Source: Robiginitomaculum sp. (GTDB lineage: Bacteria; Pseudomonadota; Alphaproteobacteria; Caulobacterales; Maricaulaceae). From it: a stretch of DNA of 5,401 nt. The DNA is taken from positions 1-5,401 of the forward strand of contig JAESQI010000329.1 in NCBI GenBank assembly GCA_016765255.1. The letters run 5' to 3'. The translations under genes were made by a program, and so were the position numbers. The notes under the pieces are model-generated. The model ran no database searches. It was not told where the DNA came from and saw only the letters and a list, made by a program, of their open reading frames with translations. Shown here in pieces: positions 1-5,401 of this stretch. Each line of letters opens with the position of its first letter. Within the stretch, counting starts at the first letter, position 1.

Positions 1-221
1 GCAAAGCTAAGGCGGGCCGCCGATGCTAAGTCTCCCCTATGGTCAAACAAGCCCGTACAAAATAAATTTCCACCGTCCGATACCCAGTCACGCCCCCGCC
101 TGCCCCTACCCTCGGTTTGGCTATCTGCGGATATCCATTGGTCGGCACTATCTCCTGCCTGTGCGCGCCTTCTGGCCTCGCTTAAGGTCGAGTCAATTGA
201 TTTGAAATGGACAAACCGCAT
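1..221 (-). CDS. birA: Biotin--[acetyl-CoA-carboxylase] ligase, 5' part (cut by window edge)
   Basis: The first 73 codons of a biotin-protein ligase are present, and the gene runs off the left edge. The enzyme activates biotin with ATP to biotinyl-AMP and transfers it to a lysine of carrier proteins such as AccB; it is cytosolic. Seen here: the near-N-terminal FKSIDSTLSEARRRA block (residues 6-20), where the DST motif lines the biotin pocket in the family; SQTEGRGRRGRDW (34-46), which contains the glycine/arginine-rich biotinyl-AMP-binding loop; then GGNLF (50-54) and LASAARLSF (65-73), matching the core that follows in E. coli BirA. The catalytic domain begins almost at residue 1, so there is no N-terminal HTH repressor domain (a monofunctional ligase). 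The ATG at 221 lies 6 bases after the nuoN stop, and an in-frame TAG immediately upstream excludes a longer start. The usual Asn of the DSTN motif is Leu here. This position after nuoN is common in Alphaproteobacteria. Confidence 0.93.
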   Translation of the reverse strand, partial: MRFVHFKSIDSTLSEARRRAQAGDSADQWISADSQTEGRGRRGRDWVSDGGNLFCTGLFDHRGDLASAARLSF

Positions 222-225
222 ATCG

Positions 226-229
226 CCCT
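226..229 (-). promoter_or_regulatory. Ribosome-binding site of birA, overlapping the nuoN stop codon
   Basis: The sequence AGGG lies 4 bases before the birA ATG, and its first two bases are the last two of the nuoN TAG stop. The spacing is short. A ribosome finishing nuoN would cover it, so translational coupling is likely (inference). It supports the ATG at 221, which is the only sensible start after the in-frame stop. Confidence 0.6.
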
Positions 230-1661
230 AAAATAGGCTCGAAGCCGCTCTTTCGATCAAGGCCAAAACGGGCGAAGCTACAAATGGTAACAGCAAGACA
301 GGGAATAAAAGCAGCGCAGAAACGGACGACAACACCGCGAGTGACGGTGGGGCTTTGACAAAGCTTTGCACTTGGTCATCAAACCAAATTGTTTTGATAA
401 TCCGCAAATAATAAAACGCGCCAACAACCGAAGCTAATAACGCCACGACCACTAGCCAAGCAAGACCAGACCCAAAGGCAGGGGCAAAGGCAAACCATTT
501 GCCAAAGAACCCGACAAAGAACGGTATCCCAGCCACCGAGAACATCAGAGCCGAGAAAATAATCGCCAGAGGTAAATTATCTTTAGATAATCCGCCCAAA
601 TCACTGATATTTTCAACCATGCCGTCCCGTGTGCGCATTTGTAAAATACAGGCAAATGTCCCGACAATCGTCACGAGGTAAATTGACATAAATATCAACA
701 TACCGTTGACACCAGCTTGTCCACCCGCAGACAGGGCTACAAGTGCATAGCCCATATTGGCAATGGACGAGTACGCCATAAGGCGTTTGATATTGGTTTG
801 AGTGAGCGCCCCGAAAGCGCCGACCAACATAGACAAGACAGCGAGAGCAACAAGCACTTGTTGCCAACTTTGTTCAATGCCGCCAAATGGGCCGGTGACT
901 AGCCGCGTAATCAGAGCGAGGGCTGCCAGTTTTGGTGCGCCTGCAAAAAACCCTGTTACAGGAGTTGGCGCGCCCTCATACACATCTGGCGTCCACATAT
1001 GAAAGGGTGCGGCTGAAATTTTAAAGGCAAGACCACTGAGCATAAACACGAGGCCTGCGACAACGCCGCCACTTACATGTTCGTGGCCTGAAAGATATTG
1101 CGCGATACCGTCATACGCAATACTGCCCGTAAACCCGTATATCAGTGACATACCGTACAGAAGGAGGCCTGATGACAATGCGCCAAGAACAAAGTATTTC
1201 AGTCCCGCTTCTGAAGACCTTAAGCTATCACGGTTAAACGTCGCCATTACATAAAGTGCGAGGCTTTGTAATTCCAAGCCAATATAGAGGCTCAACAAAT
1301 TACCCGACGACACCATAGTGCCCATGCCAAGTACGGCAAATAATAGGAGTATTGAGTACTCGAACTGATCTAGTTTTTCACGTTGAAAATAACTTCGCGA
1401 GAACCATAATGCCGCCGCAGCAGTCAGCCCCAAAAGCGTTTTCACATAATGTCCAAAACTATCCGCGATAAATGCGCCGCCAAATGCCGTGCCTTGGTCG
1501 TTAAAAACATACCCCGCGAAGGCAAAAATAAGCAAAGCAATGATACTGCCGTAACGGACAATAGAGACGGAACGCTTACCAGCAAACACGCCGACCATTA
1601 AAAGCGCCAATGCACTTATGGCCAACACGGCTTCCCCAGCTAGGTATGAAAATTGTCCCAT
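228..1661 (-). CDS. nuoN: NADH-quinone oxidoreductase subunit N (complex I membrane arm)
   Basis: This 477-residue antiporter-like subunit of complex I is an inner-membrane protein that carries one of the proton pathways driven by NADH oxidation and quinone reduction. Its length is close to the E. coli protein (about 485), and the family fold has about 14 transmembrane helices. The channel residues are visible: Glu130 in LYIGLELQS (TM5), Lys214 in LAFKISAAPFH (TM7), Lys244 in GAPKLAAL (TM8) and Lys388 in GFFGKWF (TM12). The block FHMWTPDVYEGAPTPVTGF (220-238) is a hallmark that separates NuoN from NuoL and NuoM, and NIKRLMAYSSIANMGY (290-305) is also typical. The ATG at 1661 is 2 bases after the nuoM stop, with AGGG (1670-1673) 8 bases upstream; it gives the expected short hydrophobic N-terminus. 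No truncation or missing key residue was seen. Confidence 0.98.
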   Translation of the reverse strand: MGQFSYLAGEAVLAISALALLMVGVFAGKRSVSIVRYGSIIALLIFAFAGYVFNDQGTAFGGAFIADSFGHYVKTLLGLTAAAALWFSRSYFQREKLDQFEYSILLLFAVLGMGTMVSSGNLLSLYIGLELQSLALYVMATFNRDSLRSSEAGLKYFVLGALSSGLLLYGMSLIYGFTGSIAYDGIAQYLSGHEHVSGGVVAGLVFMLSGLAFKISAAPFHMWTPDVYEGAPTPVTGFFAGAPKLAALALITRLVTGPFGGIEQSWQQVLVALAVLSMLVGAFGALTQTNIKRLMAYSSIANMGYALVALSAGGQAGVNGMLIFMSIYLVTIVGTFACILQMRTRDGMVENISDLGGLSKDNLPLAIIFSALMFSVAGIPFFVGFFGKWFAFAPAFGSGLAWLVVVALLASVVGAFYYLRIIKTIWFDDQVQSFVKAPPSLAVLSSVSALLLFPVLLLPFVASPVLALIERAASSLF

Positions 1662-1663
1662 GC

Positions 1664-3181
1664 CTAATTCCCTATCTTCGCGTTAAAGTCTGCCAGCAAT
1701 GCTTCCACCGAAACGGCTGTAATATCGGTTACCAAGGACGGATATATCCCCAGCAGGATTGTCATAACTACGAGTGGAGCCATGATGAAAATCTCTCGCC
1801 CCGTTAAATCCTTAATGCCTTCTAGCTTATCATTTTTGACCTCGCCAAAAATCACTTCTCTATAGAGATGAAGCGCGTAGACGGCGGACAACACCATGCC
1901 AGAGGCCGCCCCGACAGCTATCCACGGATTGACCTGATAAGCGCCAACCATGGTCAGGATTTCCCCGACAAATCCACTGGTTCCCGGCAAGCCCACATTG
2001 GCCATGGTAAACAGCATAAACACGGCGGCGTACATGGGCATATATTTAACAATCCCGCCGTAAAACGCGATTTCGCGCGTATGCATACGGTCATAAATAA
2101 CGCCAACAGCAAAGAACAATGCACCCGAAACAATCCCGTGGGATATCATTTGGAAAATAGCCCCCTGCATGCCTTGCATATTAACCGCGAAAATCCCCAT
2201 AGTCACAAACCCCATATGGGCCACGGATGAATAGGCGATTAGCTTTTTCATATCCTCTTGGCGGTAGGCCACCAAAGATGTGTAGATAATCCCGATAATA
2301 CTGAGCCAAAACACGAATGGCGCAAAATACAGACTGGCGTCAGGAAACATCGGAATAGAAAAGCGGATGAGACCATAGCCACCAAGTTTAAGTAAAATAC
2401 CCGCCAAGATGACAGAGCCCGCTGTCGGGGCTTGTACATGGGCATCGGGAAGCCAAGTATGCACAGGCCACATGGGCATTTTTACAGCAAAGCTGGCAAA
2501 AAAGGCAAGCCAGAGCCATGTCTGCGCACCCGTTGGAATATCGAGTTTGGCAAGTTCGCGAATATCGGTTGTCGGCGCACCGACCGTGCCCGAATAATGA
2601 TAAAGCCATAACATAGCCGCCAACATCAATACGGAACCTAGCAGTGTATAGAGGAAGAATTTATAGGCCGCATAGACTCTGTCTTTACCACCCCAAACCC
2701 CAATAATGATAAACATGGGCAGAAGCACAGCTTCGAAAAATAAGTAGAACAACACCATATCAAGCGCGCAAAACACTCCAATCATCAGAGTTTCCAACAC
2801 CAGAAACGCCACCATATATTCGAGAATTCGTGTCTTTACCGACTTAGCACTCGCGACAATACAGAGAGGGGTTAGGAATGCGGTGAGTAATATGAACAGA
2901 ATTGAAATCCCGTCCACGCCCATGCGGTATTTGATCCCGCCACCGAGCCATTCCATCTCTTCATAAAATTGATGTTGAGACGTGGTGGTGTCAAAATTTA
3001 ACACCAGCAGTAAAGACAATGCAAACACCGCCAAAGTTGTCACCAAAGCAACACGCGGAGCATTTTTCTCAATTTGCTCTTTTCCCTCAGCTTTGGATAG
3101 GCGCGACATGCCGATGAGGGCGAGCGCACCAAAGAGCGGAATAAATGTAATCAGAGAGAGAATAGGAATACCTGTAAACAT
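1664..3181 (-). CDS. nuoM: NADH-quinone oxidoreductase subunit M (complex I membrane arm)
   Basis: This 505-residue antiporter-like proton-translocating subunit lies between NuoL and NuoN in the membrane arm. It is nearly the same length as E. coli NuoM (about 509), and the key positions fall at almost the same numbers. Glu150 lies in YLFFEAVLLPMF (TM5), and Lys234 in FAVKMPMWPVHTWLPDAH (TM7) together with His241 and His248. Lys265 lies in GILLKLGGYG (TM8), His322 in SSVAHMGF, His348 in MISHGIVSG, and Glu407 in GFVGEIL; this TM12 Glu replaces the Lys of NuoL and NuoN and is diagnostic for NuoM. The N-terminus MFTGIPILSLITFIP is the usual start, so the ATG at 3181 is preferred; it is 3 bases after the nuoL stop. 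The gene is followed by nuoN after 2 bases. It appears intact and functional. Confidence 0.98.
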   Translation of the reverse strand: MFTGIPILSLITFIPLFGALALIGMSRLSKAEGKEQIEKNAPRVALVTTLAVFALSLLLVLNFDTTTSQHQFYEEMEWLGGGIKYRMGVDGISILFILLTAFLTPLCIVASAKSVKTRILEYMVAFLVLETLMIGVFCALDMVLFYLFFEAVLLPMFIIIGVWGGKDRVYAAYKFFLYTLLGSVLMLAAMLWLYHYSGTVGAPTTDIRELAKLDIPTGAQTWLWLAFFASFAVKMPMWPVHTWLPDAHVQAPTAGSVILAGILLKLGGYGLIRFSIPMFPDASLYFAPFVFWLSIIGIIYTSLVAYRQEDMKKLIAYSSVAHMGFVTMGIFAVNMQGMQGAIFQMISHGIVSGALFFAVGVIYDRMHTREIAFYGGIVKYMPMYAAVFMLFTMANVGLPGTSGFVGEILTMVGAYQVNPWIAVGAASGMVLSAVYALHLYREVIFGEVKNDKLEGIKDLTGREIFIMAPLVVMTILLGIYPSLVTDITAVSVEALLADFNAKIGN

Positions 3182-3184
3182 GGT

Positions 3185-5170
3185 CTAGCCCCCCGCTTTC
3201 ATGGCCACATAGCCGACGAGAACGGCCACACCAACAAGCATGATCAGAGCGTATTGAAATATATATCCACTTTGGAATTTCGAGAGTTTGCGCCCGCCAA
3301 CCATTGCCATGGCGGCAAATCCATTTGGCCCCAGACCATCAATGATTTTCACGTCGCCGATTTTCCAAAATACATCCCCGAGCCAGCGTGTTGCCCGCAA
3401 AATTGTCGCTTCATAAAGTTCATCAATATACCATTTATTGAGCAAGAAATTATACAGCATCCCGCCTTTGCCGTTCACCCGTTTGACCACGCCGTCCCGC
3501 CAAATATACATCATATATGCGAGGACAAAGCCTGACAGTGTAACCACGAATGGGGCCCAAAGTACCCAAGTTGGGAAATCGTGATGACCGCCCGCGCTTT
3601 CGCCGTGCGCTGTATCGGCCACATGCGCTTCGCCGCCAGAGAACGCGCCGTTCCAGAACGCCGCCATATCGGCCCCCATAAATTTGGAGTAAAGCAAACC
3701 GCCCGCTAACACCGCACCAACACCGAGCAATACGAGCGGAATTAACATCGAATTCGGAGCTTCGTGGGCATGTTTTAGGTTTTCAGGGTCGCCTCGATAA
3801 CGACCGTGGAAGGTCATAAAGATTAGTCGCCAAGAATAAAACGAGGTCATGCCTGCGGCAATCAATCCTGCCCAAAATGCAAATACTGCGGGTGCATTAT
3901 GCCCCCCCGCGCCAGCCGCATATGCAGCTTCGATAATCGCGTCTTTAGAGAAGAAGCCAGCAAACCCAATAGACGTGCCGGGTATACCGACGCCCGTAAG
4001 CGCAAGCGTCCCTACAATCATCAAAATATACGTCAGCGGGATCAACTGAAATGTGCCGCCCATTTTACGCATATCTTGTTCATGGTGCAGAGCATGAATA
4101 ACCGAACCCGCGCACAGAAATAAAAGCGCTTTGAAAAACGCATGGGTGAATAAATGAAACATAGCCGCGTTATAGGCCCCGAGCCCAGCGGCAAAAAACA
4201 TATAGCCAAGTTGGGAACAGGTTGAATAGGCGATTACCCGTTTTATATCATTTTGAACAAGACCAATCGTCGCGGCGAAGAACGCAGTGAAAGCCCCCAG
4301 TACCGTTATAAATCCTGCAACGACAGGCGCGGCGTCATAAATAGGCGCGGCGCGGCAGACGAGGAATACCCCCGCCGTTACCATAGTCGCCGCGTGAATA
4401 AGCGCAGACACAGGTGTCGGGCCTTCCATGGCGTCAGGTAGCCAGACATGCAAAACAAATTGAGCAGATTTACCCATGGCGCCGATAAACAGCAGCCCTG
4501 CTATGAGTTCCATGGCGCTAAATTCCATACCAAGGAACGGCAAAACAAGGTCTTTCTTATCCCCAACATGGGCAAAGACCGTATCAAAACTGACACTCCC
4601 GAACACAAGATAAATCGTAAATATACCAAGAGCCAATCCAACATCGCCAACTCTATTGGTGACAAAGGCTTTAATCGCGGCGGCATTGGCAGACGGTTTT
4701 TTATACCAAAACCCAATCAGAAGATAAGAGGCAACCCCGACCCCTTCCCAACCAAAGAATAGTTGAATGAAGTTATTGGACGTGACCAAAACCAACATAG
4801 CAAAGGTAAAATATGATAGGTAGGAGAAGAACCGCGATTTGCCCGGGTCGTCCTTCATATAGCCCCATGAATAAATGTGCACGAGGGCGGAAACGGAATT
4901 GACCACCACCAACATGACGGCGGTTAAGGTGTCGATTCTTAAGGCCCAATTGGCGCTAAACCCACCAACATCAATCCAACGAAATAAATTGATCTCAAAG
5001 GTTTCATGGCCAAAGCCAACTTTCACAAAGGCATACCATGACAACAAAGCCGACAGGATAAGAAAGCCCGTCGTCACAATTTGTGACACTTTATGGCCAA
5101 TACGACGCCCGAACAATCCAGCGATCAAAGCCCCGATAAGCGGGCCAAAGAGTATGATTTTAAACAGCAT
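3185..5170 (-). CDS. nuoL: NADH-quinone oxidoreductase subunit L (distal complex I proton pump)
   Basis: This 661-residue distal antiporter-like subunit is longer than E. coli NuoL (613), as is usual in Alphaproteobacteria. The channel residues are intact: Glu142 in FFGWEGVGVASYLL (TM5), Asp176 in TNRVGDVG, Lys234 in AMGKSAQFVLHVWLPDA (TM7), and His259 in SALIHAATMV. His339, His343 and Lys347 lie in FHLFTHAFFKALL, and Lys409 in GFFSKDAI (TM12). The C-terminal part from about residue 575 (LLNKWYIDELYE, then GDVKIIDGLGPNG, then a last hydrophobic segment at about 637-655) fits the long lateral helix and terminal anchor that run along NuoM and NuoN. A loop at about 512-531 is rich in His, Gly and Ala. 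The ATG at 5170 gives the normal N-terminus MLFKIILFGPLIGAL and follows the upstream stop by 3 bases. Confidence 0.98.
   Translation of the reverse strand: MLFKIILFGPLIGALIAGLFGRRIGHKVSQIVTTGFLILSALLSWYAFVKVGFGHETFEINLFRWIDVGGFSANWALRIDTLTAVMLVVVNSVSALVHIYSWGYMKDDPGKSRFFSYLSYFTFAMLVLVTSNNFIQLFFGWEGVGVASYLLIGFWYKKPSANAAAIKAFVTNRVGDVGLALGIFTIYLVFGSVSFDTVFAHVGDKKDLVLPFLGMEFSAMELIAGLLFIGAMGKSAQFVLHVWLPDAMEGPTPVSALIHAATMVTAGVFLVCRAAPIYDAAPVVAGFITVLGAFTAFFAATIGLVQNDIKRVIAYSTCSQLGYMFFAAGLGAYNAAMFHLFTHAFFKALLFLCAGSVIHALHHEQDMRKMGGTFQLIPLTYILMIVGTLALTGVGIPGTSIGFAGFFSKDAIIEAAYAAGAGGHNAPAVFAFWAGLIAAGMTSFYSWRLIFMTFHGRYRGDPENLKHAHEAPNSMLIPLVLLGVGAVLAGGLLYSKFMGADMAAFWNGAFSGGEAHVADTAHGESAGGHHDFPTWVLWAPFVVTLSGFVLAYMMYIWRDGVVKRVNGKGGMLYNFLLNKWYIDELYEATILRATRWLGDVFWKIGDVKIIDGLGPNGFAAMAMVGGRKLSKFQSGYIFQYALIMLVGVAVLVGYVAMKAGG
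3189..3194 (-). promoter_or_regulatory. G-run ribosome-binding site of nuoM inside the end of nuoL
   Basis: A run of six G lies 7 bases before the nuoM ATG and encodes the final Ala-Gly-Gly of NuoL. It can pair with the CCUCC anti-Shine-Dalgarno only partly or with G-U pairs. The placement suggests that nuoM initiation depends on ribosomes ending nuoL (inference). Confidence 0.45.
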
Positions 5171-5173
5171 CTC

Positions 5174-5215
5174 TTAGCCCTTCATCATATTTATGTCTTC
5201 GACCGCAATATCGCC
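5174..5215 (-). other. NuoK-type C-terminal coding segment (13 codons plus stop)
   Basis: These codons read GDIAVEDINMMKG and stop, the signature cytoplasmic tail of alphaproteobacterial NuoK, in the expected place directly before nuoL. The match ends sharply at the Gly: the residues before it are YASS rather than the family's FFRNR. The apparent junction is therefore at or just upstream of 5215-5218. The similarity is from memory of the family, not from a search. Confidence 0.75.
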
Positions 5216-5401
5216 GCTTGACGCATATTTGGTATCCATCAATTCAGCCCCGTGCGGTGAGGTCAGCATGGCTTGCATAATCTCGCCGCCCTGCGCCTCA
5301 AACGCCGCCAGTATAGCCGCCTCGGGTGCCAGCCCCTGCCCCAATGCCGCCGTCACATCTCGCTCGGCCCCGTCATAATAATACTGGGCCAGCGAGCGGA
5401 A
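5174..5401 (-). CDS. Unrecognised ORF ending in a NuoK-like C-terminal tail (5' end outside window)
   Basis: The reading frame is open from the right edge to a TAA at 5174-5176, giving 75 residues of C-terminus. The last 13 residues, GDIAVEDINMMKG, match the conserved end of alphaproteobacterial NuoK (typically FRNRG followed by SIAVEDINMMKG or a close variant). The preceding 62 residues do not: NuoK should show its third transmembrane helix there, but this stretch is soluble-looking and Ala/Gly/Glu-rich. It begins FRSLAQYYYDGAERD and continues with LAPEAAILAAFEAQGGE and LTSPHGAELMDTKYASS. I do not recognise that part and assign no function. The other two minus-strand frames have stops and no hydrophobic NuoK-like segment, so a single frameshift does not explain it. 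A GTG at 5356 could start a 60-residue product, but the frame is open beyond it, so the gene probably starts outside. Options are a separate inserted gene that acquired a nuoK tail, a NuoK fusion with an inserted domain, or an assembly chimera. Confidence 0.7.
   Translation of the reverse strand, partial: FRSLAQYYYDGAERDVTAALGQGLAPEAAILAAFEAQGGEIMQAMLTSPHGAELMDTKYASSGDIAVEDINMMKG
5178..5182 (-). promoter_or_regulatory. Ribosome-binding site of nuoL inside the NuoK-like tail
   Basis: AAGGG lies 7 bases before the nuoL ATG and encodes part of the terminal Lys-Gly of the upstream ORF. The tail therefore supplies both the conserved peptide end and the translation start signal of nuoL. This confirms the ATG at 5170 as the nuoL start. 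Confidence 0.7.

Noticed and set aside
23..205. A 60-residue plus-strand ORF at the left edge.
   Set aside because: The opposite strand encodes the unmistakable biotin ligase N-terminus (DST and GRGRRGR motifs), so this frame is a shadow.
1868..2230. A 120-residue plus-strand ORF opposite nuoM.
   Set aside because: It lies wholly antisense to a clearly conserved gene. Its His/Asn-rich translation looks like a reverse-strand by-product of nuoM codons, and no family is recognisable.
5174..5356. The GTG at 5354-5356 as the true start of a 60-residue gene before nuoL.
   Set aside because: The frame stays open without a stop to the window edge, and no convincing ribosome-binding site precedes the GTG. 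An upstream start outside the window is more likely, though not proven.
5193..5378. A 61-residue plus-strand ORF opposite the unrecognised 5174-5401 ORF.
   Set aside because: Its translation is low-complexity Ser/Ala/Pro with no recognisable domain. The minus strand has the NuoK-like ending and operon spacing, so it is the likely coding strand.
5216..5401. A simple frameshift in nuoK as the explanation for the odd upstream sequence.
   Set aside because: I translated the other two minus-strand frames. Both contain stops, and the longer readable stretches are Arg/Trp-rich or Gly-rich, with no hydrophobic NuoK helix.

Overview
The window is the distal part of a respiratory complex I (NADH:quinone oxidoreductase, nuo) operon, read entirely on the minus strand. 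In transcription order it holds: the C-terminal end of an unrecognised ORF that finishes with a NuoK-like tail (5401-5174, open at the right edge), nuoL (5170-3185), nuoM (3181-1664), nuoN (1661-228), and the 5' part of a biotin-protein ligase gene, birA (221 to the left edge). Gaps between genes are only 2 to 6 bases, so there is no room for internal promoters or terminators between genes, and I saw neither. No RNA gene, mobile element, CRISPR array or long repeat was recognised.

The likely host is an alphaproteobacterium. The nuoK-L-M-N order followed directly by a short, HTH-less birA is characteristic of that class, and the three subunit sequences, including the NuoK-type ending GDIAVEDINMMKG, look alphaproteobacterial. 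GC content is moderate and locally variable. I cannot name a genus; a marine Hyphomonadales-like lineage is only a guess.

NuoL, NuoM and NuoN are the three antiporter-like subunits that form the membrane arm of complex I. All three appear full length. Each keeps the charged residues of its proton channel: a TM5 Glu, TM7 and TM8-type Lys residues, and the TM12 Lys (NuoL, NuoN) or Glu (NuoM). Nothing suggests loss of pumping function. BirA attaches biotin to carrier proteins such as the acetyl-CoA carboxylase subunit; its tie to complex I is a conserved operon position, not a shared reaction.

The one oddity is the right edge. Where the end of nuoK is expected just upstream of nuoL, only the last 13 codons look like NuoK. 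The 62 codons before them encode a soluble, Ala/Gly-rich, acidic sequence with no transmembrane character, and the other two minus-strand frames do not restore NuoK. This suggests a gene inserted at the nuoK-nuoL junction that carries a copy of the nuoK tail and the nuoL ribosome-binding site, or a fusion, or an assembly chimera. The sequence beyond the edge would decide.
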